From Malania oleifera (lineage: Eukaryota > Streptophyta > Magnoliopsida > Santalales > Ximeniaceae), in NCBI RefSeq assembly GCF_029873635.1, contig NC_080423.1, positions 106,563,988-106,627,987 of the forward strand: 64,000 nt of DNA, written 5' to 3'. A program made the position numbers and the translations under genes. The notes beneath the pieces were generated by a model. The model was not told the DNA's origin. It did not search any database and saw only the letters and a program-made list of their open reading frames with translations. Every line of letters begins with the position of its first letter. Position 1 is the first letter of the stretch. Below are positions 10,298-23,000 of this stretch, one piece after another.

Positions 10298-13200
10298 TGT
10301 TGTTTTTTTTGTCCCACATTGGTAGAATACTTCCACCTTAGTATAAAAGGTGGTTTTGAATTTTTTATATTATTTGTCCCACATTGGAGAGAAGTGTTTT
10401 TTAGACTTAAGGTTGAAGCTATATAAAAAGCTCAACTCTTCATTTGTAAAACACACCTCAAAATTGTACTTTGTCAAGAAGTAGTGGATTCATCATCGGC
10501 GCTCGAGGACGTAGGTAATTCTATACCAAACCTTGTAAATTTCTTGTCTTATTCTTTTTATTGCTTTATTATTAGTTTCTACATTACTTTAATTTCTTTT
10601 ATATTCAATAGCAATAGTTGTAGTATTGGTGTTTGGCACAAGTGGGGTGCCCCGCACAACAATTTGTATCAGAGCTAGGTTGAATAGTGTTGATACGGAG
10701 GTGTTCCTCTGTTAGGATCCTTGATTCCACGTTTGATGCCTAAGAAAGACCTTGTCTAAGCGAGTGCTCAGAGACCATTGCGGCTTAGTCGCTCCCTGGG
10801 GGTCGGCCTGGTCAAAGTGGAATTTCATAGCATAAAATAGAGTAGACACAGTTGGTACGTACTATTCATCCTAGGCCTTTTGTTTTGTTGGTTGCTATTG
10901 AATATATAGAAGATGGCAGAAACTAGTGCAGCAGTAGAAGAAACTCTATCCACACGAACTCCAACCCCTTCGGCTTCAACATCATCATCGAAGACGATAG
11001 CTAATGCTCGGTTTGAGGTGGAGAAATTTGATGGTACCAATAATTTTGGTATGTGGCAATGTGAGGTGATGGACATCTTGTATCAACAAGAACTAGATAT
11101 TGCTTTGGATGATAAACCGGTAGATATGGGTGACAGAGATTGGGAAAAGATCAATCATCAGGCATGTGGTACGATTCGTCTGTGTCTCGCAAAAAATCAG
11201 AAATATTGTGTTATGAGGGAGACATCTGCAAAGAAATTGTGGAAGACATTGGAAGATACATTTATGACCAAGAGTCTAGAAAATCGGCTCTATTTGAAAA
11301 AGAAATTGTTTTACTTCCAATATCAACCAGGTATTTCGATTAATGACCACATAAATCCTTTCAATAAAATTTTGGCCGATTTGTTAAATTTGGATGAAAA
11401 GGTGAAAGATGAGGATAAAACCATATTGTTACTGAATTCTCTCCCTAATGAGTATGAACATTTGACCACCACTTTATTGTATGGGAAAGATAAAGTTACT
11501 TATGATGCTGTTTGTACTGCATTGATTAGTACTGAATGCAGAAAGAAGGATCAGAGGGTCCACAAGGAAACAGCAGAAGCACTAACAATAAGGGGACGTT
11601 CTCAGAGTCATATACCTGGAAGGAAGAGTAAATCTCATGGGAGGAGTAAATCTCGTGAGAGACCTGCTAAAGATAAATGCGCCTTTTGTCGTGAGAGAGG
11701 GCATTGGAAGAAAGATTGCCCTAAATTACAGCAGAAAAATAATGGCAAAGCACATTCTAATGCCAATATAGCCAATGATGATGGAAGTGAGTCAGATTTT
11801 TCTCTTGTTGGAACATCTTCGTCACATTATATTGGTGAGTGAATTTTGGATTCTGGTTGTTCCTATCACATGTGTCCCAATAGGGAATGGTTTTCTAATT
11901 TTAAAGAATTAGATGGTGGGGTTGTTTTTATGGGAAATGATAATACTTGTAAAACAACTGGAATAGGATCAATACAGTTGAAATGTCAAGATGGAACTAT
12001 TAATATCTTGACTGATGTTAGGTATGTTCCAAGCCTAAAGAAGAATCTGATTTCATTGAGTGCCTTAGAATCTAAAGGGTTCACTATCACTTTGAAAGAT
12101 GGAACCTTAAAGATTAAATCAGGTGCACTGGTGGTGATGAAAGGAATAAGGAAAAATAACTTGTATTATTTACAAGGTAGTACAGTTATTGGCTCAGCAG
12201 CTGTTGTTTTTGAGAAAGATGCAGGTTTAGATACAACCGATTTATGGCATATGCGATTAGCACATGCAGGAGAAAAATCTTTGCAATAATTAGCTAAGCG
12301 AGGTTTGTTAAAAGGTGCAAAGGTGTGCAAACTTGAATTTTGTGAGCATTGCATTCTAGGAAAACAAACTAGAGTGAAATTTGGCACAGCAATCCCCCAG
12401 ACTGAAGGTATTTTAGACTACATCCATACAGATGTATGGGGGCCCACAAAAATGGCTTTGTTGGGTGGTATGCATTATTTTGTCACTTTTGTTGATGATT
12501 TTTCTAGAAGAGTTTGGGTGTATTCTATGAAGCATAAAAATGAAGTGTGTCATATTTTTCTTAAGTGGAAAAAATTAGTTGAAACTCAAACTGGCAAAAA
12601 GATTAAACGGCTCAGATCAGATAATGGTGGTGAATACACAAGTGACCCGTTTATGAAGATATGTCAGGATGAAGGTATTGCTCGACACTTCACAGTTCGA
12701 AATACACCACAGCAGAATGGGGTGGTAGAGCGTATGAATCGGACTTTGCTGGAGAAAGTTCGATGTATGTTGTCTAATGCTGGGTTAGACAAAAGGTTTT
12801 GGGCCGAGGCTGTTAAATATGCGTGTCATCTCATCAATCGTCTACCATCATCTGCAATAGGGGGAAAAACACCCTATGAAGTATGGTCTAGAAAGCCTGC
12901 TAGTGATTATGATTCTTTACATGTATTTGGTACTATGGCTTATTATCATGTTAAAGAATCTAAGTTAGACCCAAGAGCCAAGAAAGTAATATTCTTGGGG
13001 ATAAGTGCAGGAGTCAAAGGATACCGTCTTTGGTGTCTAGAGACGAAAAAAATGATTTTAAGTAGAGATGTAACTTTTGATGAACTTGCGATGATGAAGA
13101 AAACAATACGCAAGGAGTCACGAGTTGAAGAGAAGACCATTGGTACTCAACAACAGGTGGAGGTTGAGACAATTTTGGGAAACCCAGTGAGAAATGAGAC

Positions 13201-15403
13201 TACACAAGGTAACTCTCCAGTTACGGTGGGGAATAGTGTACAAGAAGAGGAGATTTCAATTCGAGAATCTTCACAGCAACAAGAATCAATTGTTTCTCAA
13301 AGGCCAAGACGAGAAATTCGAAAACCTGCTCAGTATACTGATATGGTGGCCTATGCACTTCCAGTTGTGGATGATAATGTTCCTTACACTTTCAAAGAAG
13401 CAATAAGGAACTCTGAATCAGACAAGTGGAAAAAAGCAATGGATGAAGAAATGCAGTCTCTTCATCAGAATCAGACTTGGGAGCTAGCCCAACTGCCTAA
13501 GGGTAAGAAAGCAATTGGTTGTAAATGGGTTTATGTAAAGAAAGAAGGATTTCCAGATGCAAATAATGTTCGCTTCAAAGCTAGATTGGTAGCTAAGGGC
13601 TACGCACAGAAGGAAGGCATTGATCATAATAAGGTATTTTCTCCAGTTGTTAAACATTCTTCCATTTGAATTTTGTTGGCTTTGGTAGTACAATTTGATC
13701 TTGAACTAGTTCAACTCGATGTAAAAACTGTATTTTTACATGGTGATTTGGAAGAGGAAATCTATATGACTCAGCCAGATGGATTTCAGGTTGCTGGAAA
13801 AGAAAATTGGGTATGTAAACTGGGTAAATCGTTGTATGGTTTAAAACAGTCTCCAAGACAGTGGTACAAACGATTTCATCAGTTTATAATGGGTCAGAAG
13901 TACATAAGAAATAAACATGATCATTGTGTTTATTTTCACAGACTACAAAATAGATCTTTTACATATTTACTCTTGTATGTTGATGATATGTTGTTAGCTT
14001 CAAAGAATAGGGAAGAAATCAACAAATTGAAAAGTCAGTTAAATCAAGAGTTTGAGATGAAAGATCTTAGTGAAGCAAAGAAGAGACTTGGCATGGAGAT
14101 TCGCAGAGACAGAATGAGAGGAAGAGTTAATTTGTCTCATAAACAGTATTTGAAGAAGGTAGTACAGAGTTTTGGCATATCTGAGCAGTCAAAACCAGTA
14201 AGCACTCCTCTTGCTCCTCATTTCAAACTTAGTACTGCTTTATCTCCTAAATCAGATAAGGAACATAAGTATATGTCACAGGTTCCTTATGCAAGTGCTG
14301 TTGGTAGTCTAATGTATGCAATGGTTTGTACTAGACCTGATATTTCACAAGCTGTTAGTATGGTGAGCAGGTATATGCATGATCCGGGTAAAGGACATTG
14401 GCAAGTTGTGAAATGGATTTTGAGATATATTATGAATACGATTGATATTGGTATAGTATTTGAGAAAAATAATACTATTGAACAACGTGTTGTTGGATAT
14501 GTGGATTCGGATTTTGCAGGTGATTTGGATAAACGTCGATCAACTACTGGATATATTTTTACATTTGCAAATGGTCCAGTGAGTTGGAGGTCTACCTTAC
14601 AGTCTACCATTGCCTTGTGTACAACAGAAGCAGAGTACATGGCAGCTTCAGAGGCTGTTAAGGAAACTATTTGGTCGCAGGGTTTACTTGAAAATTTGGG
14701 AGTTGTACAGAAGCACATTGTCGTGTTCTGTGATAGTCAAAGTGCTATTCATTTGGCAAAGAACCAAGTCTACCATGCACGAACGAAGCATATCGACGTT
14801 TGGTTTCATTTTATGCGGGATATTATTGATGGAGGCAAGATACTTCTTCAGAAGATTGTTACAATTGAAAATCCCGCAGATATGTTGACCAAGATTGTGA
14901 CAACAATCAAGTTCAAACATTGTTTGGACTTAATCAATATCCTACAAATCTGAGTATTTTTGGAAGGCGCAGATGATGTGGAACTCCAAAAAATGTTGAT
15001 GATTGAAAATTTTGTTGAATTTATCGTCAAGGTGGAGATTTGTTGTTTTTTTGTCCCACATTGGTAGAATACTTCCACCTTAGTATAAAAGGTGGTTTTG
15101 AATTTTTTATATTATTTGTCCCACATTGGAGAGAAGTGTTTTTTAGACTTAAGGTTGAAGCTATATAAAAAGCTCAACTCTTCATTTGTAAAACACACCT
15201 CAAAGTTGTACTTTGTCAAGAAGTAGTGGATTCATCATCGGCGCCCGAGGACGTAGGTAATTCTATACCGAACCTCGTAAATTTCTTATCTTATTTTTTT
15301 TATTGCTTTATTATTAGTTTCTGCATTGCTTTAATTTCTTTTATATTCAATAGCAATAGTTGTAGTATTGGTGTTTGGCACAAGTGGGGTGCCCGGCACA
15401 ACA
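10298..15403 (+). mobile_element. Ty1/copia element, Tork (Tnt1-like), nearly whole
   Basis: The 5' LTR is 10298-10661 and the 3' LTR 15041-15403, both starting TGTTGTTTTTT and ending CACAACA. The flanks are GGAAA at 10293-10297 and 15404-15408, a clean 5-bp target duplication. A primer-binding-like TGTATCAGAGC follows the 5' LTR. The parts, in order, are gag with a CX2CX4HX4C zinc knuckle (about 10.9-11.8 kb), protease (DSGCSYHMC, about 11.85 kb), integrase (about 12.2-13.0 kb), reverse transcriptase (SLYGLKQSPRQWY and YVDDML, about 13.4-14.2 kb) and RNase H (about 14.5-14.95 kb). The polyprotein is broken about three times. I count roughly nine mismatches between the LTRs, nearly all transitions, so it is fairly young, about one to a few million years at usual plant rates. 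A phrase GTCCCACATTGG occurs twice in each LTR. Confidence 0.93.
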
Positions 15404-16000
15404 GGAAATTCTTGAAGATATATTTCATATGTCAAGGCTTAAGTTGTCAAATTCCCACGCATCACATTTTTCATTGGGCATATATGTTTGGAAATTCACA
15501 TCCTTTACTGACAGTGATTTAATCAGATATTACACGCAACCAAATTTGGCATATTGTACTGTATAGTTTCAAGCAACGCCACAGTACAAGAACTATTCGT
15601 TCACAACAACTATTTATTTAGTTTGAGTTGGTTATTTTTACTAAGAACTCATTTCCTATTGATCCATGCTTCCCTTCTGTTTGGGAGAGATCTTAGATTT
15701 GAATTTGTGTGGATTTAATAAAAATATAATATAAAATTATATTAAATTTTGTATAAACGCATCCAAATCCAAATTGAAGGCTCGAAATCCATGCTTCCAT
15801 ACTCAGCGTTAGACTACTTTACCTCCAACATGTGTTTGTTAACTAGTTAATTAAGCAATAGCTTGTTATGATTTGACATCTTTAGTTTAGTTAGCAAACA
15901 CACACACATACACTGGTGCATACAATTATTTATTTATTTATTTTGAGTGAATCTTCTCCATTTTGTAGGGATAAAGACTTAAAAGTCACAATTTCGATAT
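15404..16000. other. AT-rich spacer between the copia element and malate synthase
   Basis: No gene or RNA recognised. A stretch near 15.69-15.80 kb resembles the TGTTTGG-type short dispersed repeats also seen at 18.3, 19.2, 20.6 and 21.8 kb. The first bases are the right-hand target duplication of the copia insertion. Confidence 0.5.
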
Positions 16001-16017
16001 TTTATTACCATTTTATT
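16001..16017 (-). terminator. Poly(A) signals of malate synthase
   Basis: On the minus strand two AATAAA hexamers (16012-16017 and 16001-16006) lie about 130-140 bp after the malate synthase stop codon, in an AT-rich context. They are the likely cleavage and polyadenylation signals. The cut site itself is not visible. Confidence 0.6.
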
Positions 16018-16143
16018 ACAGTAACAGTAGAGGGAACAACACGAGACAAACGCCAAGCACAAAAATCGTAACAGCTGATAGTAGCAAGTATGACTCTACT
16101 TGATAACACACATCATATGGGTTCCCAATTGATATGACCATCC

Positions 16144-19100
16144 TCAGATCCTAGATGAGCCCTTAGGGTGATGCATAACAATCTGGTCATAAGCACCAAG
16201 CGTGAGAAAGTCATCCAGTTCTGGTGCTGTGCACTGCATGGTGAAAATCCTGCAAGCCTCTTTATACATTCCCTTCTTAAACCTCTCTTTACCAACCTCT
16301 TTCTCAATCCGAACCATCTCCTCCTCCACCACTCTCCCAAACAGCTCCAACCCCACCCTCACCCCAAGCCCATCCCCGTCCAGTTCTGCCCCATACTTCA
16401 GCCACTGCCAGTTCTGAACCCTGCTTATCTCAGCTGTTGCTGCATCCTCCATGAGGTTGTACAAAGGCACTGACCCGGTTCCAGTTAACCAGGCTGCCAG
16501 GTATTGGATCCCAACTCGGGTATTTAGCCGGAGACCTTCCATGGTTCGAACCCCTCTTGGTCGCTGCAGGAGGTCTTCTTGAGTTAAGTTAGCTGCGTCA
16601 TCCCGCCTCACGGTTTGGATTTGGTTAGGAGCTTCGCCCATGGTGGCCATGAAGACTTCGGTGATTGCTGGGATCAGACCCGGATGCGCTGCCCATGTCC
16701 CATCGTGCCCTGCCTTCACCTCCCTCAGCTTGTCCTTCCTCACCAGCTCTAGTGCTGCTTCATTTGCTGCTGGATCATCTCTGATTGGAATCTGAGCTGC
16801 CTGCAGTTCAAGAGTAATGGTAGAAATTTAGTTATTCCAAGCATGTTAGCTAAGTTACCTAGGTAAAATTGGTAGAATTGAACTTCAAAGTTTGTGTTCT
16901 TTGTTCTGACTGTAAAAAGTAAACAAACGCCACGAGATAAAAGAAGACGAGGTGGAAATTAAACTTCATTATGCCAAGTATATGAGCATTTACTGTCTAG
17001 ATAGGTAGCACCAATCTGTTCATATGGTTATTTCAAACTTTCATCCTCAAAGCTGTGTAGAATTTGACAAAACTCAATCTAGCTTTTGAACTAATTGTAG
17101 AAAAAAAAAAGTAAACAAAACCTACAATACAAAAGTAGGAAGAAATAGGCACATACCATGCCACCCATGGCATGCACACCGCGTCGATGGCAGGTTCGGA
17201 TGAGGAGGTCTGAGTAACTCCGCATGAAGTGTTGGGTCATGCCAACCTGAACCCTGTCTGGCAGCAGGCGATCAGGATGAGCCTGGAAAGTCTTCACATA
17301 GCTGAAAATGTAATCCCATCTCCCACAGTTTAACCCTACAGAATGATCCCTCAGCTCGTATAGGATTTCATCCATTTGGAAAACAGCCGGAAGTGTTTCA
17401 ATCAGAACAGTAGCCCTGATGCTTCCTTTCTCTATACCAGCCTTCTTCTCTGCCCTCTCAAACACAGAGTTCCATATTCTGGCCTCCCTGAAATTTATAA
17501 TAACATAAAGTTTTGAATACTAAGTGATCATGATATTTTCCCTGATATGAATAGATTTTTCATTGTTAAGTGGCTAAGCAGGGTCATAAGTAGATATATA
17601 AAAATTATAGGCTGAGGTTTTATTCCCTTTTTAAGGTGGATGAGGGTGGGGTAAAAGGGGTTGCAGGGTAATATTTTTTAGGAAGAAAGGGGAGGAAAAC
17701 AATTTCATGTAAATAAAAATAACAAAAGGGGGTTAAGTACAAATTTTTTAAAAAAATTTATGGGACAATCATCATCTCTGTCACCGCCTCCTCTGATTAT
17801 GCTGTCAATGCTCTTTTTAATTTCTATATGTTCATATGGATATGTGCATGCATATATTTACACATTCACCCACATCTATACATCTATTTACATGAAGTTC
17901 ATTCTTTTACAAAATAGTGAAAATACGTTAATTAGTGCATTAATATTAGAGAATTTATTTTATTCTAGTTATATGTATATTGGCAAGGTTTCTATTTGGA
18001 GAAAATATTTCTCAAACACAGTTCACATTCAACTTAGTTGGGGCACCCACCTCTACTAGAATCAATAAAAAAAGGGAAAAAGAAGGATCCTATTCCTCTA
18101 TGCCCTTACTTTTCTGTCGGAAAAAATTCAGTTTGGCAATTATTTGTACAATTTTTTTTCATGCATCAAAGACATATTTATGTCTGTACTGACACAAAGT
18201 ATTAGGCTATTGAATATACAATCCCTAATTTTCCTTACAAATCTAATACAAATATTTCTTCAAAAAGAAATTATATTACTACCTTGTTTGGGAGATCAGA
18301 AATTGGCCTTAGATTTGGATTTGCATGATTTAAACAAATTGCATTACAAAATCGTGTCAAACTTTGTTCAAACCTACACAAATTCAAATACAAAACCCGA
18401 CTTCCATGCTCCCAAACACAGCTTAAGTGTTCATGTATGTATGTGTGTGTGATAAATAAGATTTGGGGGTTGGGACAGCTCATTAATCAGTACCTTGAAT
18501 GCTCCATTTTAGGGAGATAGAAGAAAGGCCCAGACCCAGCACCCTGAGTTCTGCGGAATGCTGCATGGTTGTGGTAAAAATAAAGCCCAAAATCCACGAG
18601 GCAACCACTTGCAGGCTCACCATCGATGAGGATGTGGGCCTCAGGTAGGTGCCAGCCCCTGGGCCGGACGAAGAGCTTGGCTGTCTGGTCATTGAGCTTG
18701 TACACCCTTTTTCTTGCTTCATCATGGAAGCTTATGGTGCCATCCACAGCATCCTTCAGGTTCACTTGCCCACTCATCAGGTTTTCCCAGTTTGGTGACA
18801 GCGCATCTTCAAAGTCGGCCTATAAATGATATTACAACCACAAAACTTTCAGGTATTGTCTATTTTTCATTGGCATAGTAGGAATTTTTAATTTTCTCAA
18901 ATTTGAAAAAAAAAAGTAATCATATTACTATTTTACTATTATATCCCTTTAGTTAGTAAATGTAATGAACAGCCATAGGGGCATTTTAGGAATTTTGAAA
19001 ATGAGAACTGGATGTAATCACTAAAAAAGGAATACCTTTATAGTTTGCCGATATTGGTAACCATAATTTTAGGTAATTTACCATAATTGCTTGTCATTTT

Positions 19101-19764
19101 CGTGGATGTTTAATTTAATCACCATTGTGATCTGGGAGGGATCATGGAAGAATTCTGTTTGACTTGAAGGTTATTTGTTTAAGATTTCAGTGACAAAGTT
19201 ACGCTTACCTTTGTTTGGAAGCTTCAAGTTTGGATTATGAATTTGAGTTTGTGTGAATTTGAAAACCTGTATTGAGTTTCTTCCGAATTGCTCAAAATCC
19301 ATAATCTCAATACAACCTTCTAAAGCCACGAGGATTTATTTATTTTTGATGAAAGTAATAGATGAATATTGAACAAACAAACTACCATTCCTTACCATGA
19401 AAACTTTGGCTCCAGAGTTGAGCGCATTAATGATCATCTTCCTTTCCACCGGACCGGTAATCTCCACCCTCCGGTCAGCCACAGCCGGCGGCACCGGTGC
19501 ACACACCCACTCCCCTTCCCTCACATACTTTGTTGCTGGATCAAACCCGGGCGCTGCTCCCTGATTGTACCTCCTCTTTGCCTCTCTTCGACAATCCATT
19601 GCGTACTTGACATGGTTCCAGAACTCCCGGTGCAACTCTGCCACGAACCCTAAAGCATCCTTTGTGAGGATCCTCGCAAACTCCTCATCGTATCGACCCC
19701 GAATGTCAACTCCATTGGGAGCGTCGTAGACGGAGGGGAAGTTAGTCTTTGGCAGTCGCATCAT
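16144..19764 (-). CDS. MLS: Malate synthase, glyoxysomal
   Basis: Condenses glyoxylate with acetyl-CoA to malate in the glyoxylate cycle, used in glyoxysomes during seed-oil mobilisation. Four exons, minus strand: 19396-19764, 18494-18819, 17157-17487 and 16144-16800, all with GT-AG introns and matching phases. They give 1,683 bp and 560 aa, within the usual plant size. The family signature [16 protein letters not shown] is at residues 278-293, [10 protein letters not shown] at 373-382, and [12 protein letters not shown] in exon 2. The protein ends in SRI, a variant of the type 1 peroxisomal targeting signal (SRL and SKL are commoner). The start is the first of two adjacent Met codons; the N-terminus ahead of [13 protein letters not shown] is short but plausible. 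All exons look intact. A TATA box lies about 155 bp upstream, and intron 2 holds a small MITE-like repeat. Confidence 0.97.
18285..18420. repeat. MITE-like short inverted-repeat element in malate synthase intron 2
   Basis: The ends form an imperfect inverted repeat, TTGTTTGGGAG at 18285 and CTCCCAAACAC near 18410, and the interior is rich in AAATTTGGATTT-like phrases on both arms. Related pieces occur at about 15.69, 19.21, 20.57 and 21.78 kb. Size and ends suit a non-autonomous DNA transposon. I could not settle the target duplication or superfamily. Confidence 0.45.
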
Positions 19765-19917
19765 CTTCTTTCTTTATTTCTTGTTCTGTGCTTGGTTGAG
19801 TCGGTGAATGCAAGTATTTGCATATGATTGCTGTGTGTTGTATTAATATTAGGAGGAGTGGGGGAAAGGTGGAGGTGGAAATGGATAGGTACTAAGGAGA
19901 GAGTTATCCTTAGGAGT

Positions 19918-19927
19918 CTATATATAG
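19918..19927 (-). promoter_or_regulatory. TATA box of malate synthase
   Basis: CTATATATAG lies about 155 bp upstream of the malate synthase ATG on the minus strand. It predicts transcription starting roughly 30 bp downstream (near 19.89 kb) and a leader of about 120 nt. A long GA tract (20024-20089 as CT on the plus strand) lies about 100 bp further upstream. Confidence 0.65.
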
Positions 19928-20005
19928 AGAGTGCATGGCATTTTCTGCCTGAGATGATGAACTTTGGGTGGCATAATTGATGGGCTTCTTACGTAATTGG
20001 TGCAT

Positions 20006-20018
20006 CCCCCCCCCCCCC

Positions 20019-20089
<71 letters not shown>
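20006..20089. repeat. Poly-C and (CT)n microsatellite upstream of malate synthase
   Basis: About 14 C residues, a single G, then about 33 CT units. On the gene's strand this is a GA tract just upstream of the TATA box, where plant promoters often carry GA/CT repeats. A regulatory role is only possible, not shown. Confidence 0.85.
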
Positions 20090-20094
<5 letters not shown>

Positions 20095-23000
20095 TTTAAA
20101 AGTTTGTGTCCATGTTTTTGCCTCGAGAGAAGGTGCAGTCTGTTAGGATATGGTGAGGGCCTATGTAAGCCATGTTGACATGAGTTGGTGTATTTATTTT
20201 TTTATTTATTTTTAATCATTTTAGGCCTTTTGATGTCACTCTTATATTAAAGTCCCCTCTCTTTTTCTCTCTTTGGATTTCAAAGATAATCGATCATAAC
20301 ATTTGAATACTAAACGGTTCTTTGGTAGACATTCAAATGTTAGAATATGAAAATTTTCATGCTATACATTTGGAGGTTTAATCTTTGTTGAAGAGTGAGA
20401 AGGCTCAAAGGGATACAGAATAAGACATGAGCTATATTCCGTTCTCTTCTCCTGATTGTTGTGTAGTTTTACCCAACCCTGCACATTCAAGTTAAGACAC
20501 TTGATGAGAAAATACAATATTAGTAGCCGGAAAGTAAAATTTAATTTATATTAAGGCAGTGTTTGGAAGTATTGAGGGGTTGGATTTGAATTTACATTGA
20601 TTTGAAAGAAATTCACTTCAATTTGATATTACGTTTGTCTAAATTTGCTTAATTTTAATTTAGTATTTGAATCTTATACTCTCAAATACCGAGTAAAAGT
20701 TTCTTTAAGAAAGCAATGACAATACTAAACTTTGTTGTTAAAATAAAATTTATATTGAACTTTATTTTCCTTTCAAATGTATTGAAATGTGTTCTTCATG
20801 CAAAGAGATCATAGTTCTATACCTAGAAGTTTGACAATTTCTTTTTAATTTTACTGCCCTATTTTCCCCATTGCGATTATTTAACCTCCCTTATACCTTC
20901 TTCAAAACAAACATAGCTATCAAATTACAATTAGGGCTAAAGTAAATCTTGCAATGGCGGGCTTGAATGGATTTGAGTATGATAGTTATCTCGCCTTGTA
21001 TTCGAATTGGCAATTATAAATAATATGCAAGTCGTTCAAAAGGCCAAAATGCCCTTAATAAAGAGAGAGAGAGAGAGAGAGCAGTTTAGTCCATTTATTA
21101 CTTTCCTCCTTTAGTCTTATTTCGCACTTATTACATCAAATATAAGCCAAGGGTGCTTAACCTACTTTAGCTTGACAAAATTATCAAAATAATTTAAAAA
21201 AAATTAAAAAAAAATCAAAAGGAAGTTTCTATGATTTTGGTTGGGCTGGGCAGTTCTAATGAAGTTCTGTACAGAGCACAGAGCAGTGATGCAGGCTGGG
21301 CCTGTGAGCCATCCAGGTCAATCTGTTTATTTCAGGCTTGGCCCAACCCTCTAATGGACTATTGTGTTCATGGTCCAACATCATTTCAAATCAGAACTAA
21401 CATTAGCCAAACCCAATGTTTGGCCCATTCCCATATTTAAAGTGAAAAAAATAAAATAAAATCATATTCTATTTTCTGTCTTGTTTCACAGATTCTGAGT
21501 TCCAAGTTCACAAGTGTGCTAATAATCAGAGCATCATTTTGAAGTGATAACCTAAACACAGTTGTGGGCATTGGATCAAAGAAAAATTTACGTGCAATGG
21601 AAGCACTCTGTAAATTTACAGCGTACTAATTTTATTGTCCCCCCTTGAATCTTTTGCCCCTGCATTTTGTGCCAGGAAGACCCACATTGTTTGACAGATA
21701 AGTCTCTCTTCTTTAAAAAATGTATTCGTATTAGAGAGTACCCATATAAAAACAAAATGATCGATACTAACGCTGTGTTTGGAAGCATAAATTTCAGGTT
21801 TTAAATTTGGATTTAGATAAATTTGGATGAATTTTAATATAATTTTATATTACATGATTTATATTTAGAGATGAGCATTTAGTCGGTTCGGTTAACTAAC
21901 TGAATTAATCAAGATTTTTTGACTAAAAAATCTCAGTAACCGAATTGACTGAAATTTCATATTTAACCGAACTCAAAACCAACTGAACTAATTTTCGGTT
22001 AAATCAGTTAACCGTTTTAATATTTTAATATATATAAAATATAAATCAAAAATCGAAAAATCGAAATCCAACAAACTGAACAGAATAAATTGTTAATCAA
22101 ACCGAATCGACAAAATTTACTCGGTTAATTCAGTTTTAATTGAATTATGCTCATCCTTATTTATATCTTCTCTAAATTCAATATAAATTTAAATTTAATG
22201 TCTCATCAAATATAAAGTAAAAGAAAGAAATATCAATTTTCTATAAATATTTTGCGAAAAGTTAGAAGTTTGGTGTTAATACATTGGGAATATTAACAAA
22301 TGAATGCTCTTCATACAAATCATAATTTTTACTCTTTCATATATTTGCAACTTTGAAATGAAAAATATTATGCATGTCCTTTGGGACTATTTCAAGGCCT
22401 TGTAGGTCTCAAGATATTATAAGTTAGATTTGACTTTGCTTCTCTAACATGAAATTATAAGATTTGGATATCCAGGAATAGCAAAGTTGTAGGTCTGGTG
22501 AAATTGAATGTTGAAAGGAGTAAAGGAGTTCTTTTGGGAATCTAGGTGAAGCAAAAGCAGCAGGGCTTTGATATGTGGATTTCAATTCATATTGTTGTTG
22601 CATCTAACATGACAATAGAGTTATGGGGACCGAAAACAAGGAATGCCGCGACTTGGAGAAAAGCTTTGAAAGCTTATAATCGAATCAAGGTTAAAACGAT
22701 TTGATTCATTCAAGCGAAGAAAGACGTAAATCACCCTCATGTGTTCTTGATTGAAAATATACTCTCCACTATCCAAAGAGATTGTCATTGACAACTCCAT
22801 CACGTGCTTAAGTAAGTGAATTGAGTAGTAAATGATTAGGCAAATTCCAAACTTCTCAATAAGCGCAAACAGATAAACGGGGATTCTCCTATGATCTTCT
22901 TAAAGGATATTGTGTTAGTCATGCAATAGGGGTTCTTCATCTCCAAGGCTAATATTTTCTTTTAGCTAGTTTGTTTTTTGATTTATTTTTATTATACTTA

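Noticed and set aside
10484-10678. A small protein starting MDSSSALEDVGN, repeated near 15226
   Set aside because: Both copies lie within the LTRs of the copia element; the repeat of the frame simply reflects the two LTRs.
16168-16473. Plus-strand Pro/His-rich frames
   Set aside because: Reverse-strand shadows of malate synthase exon 4.
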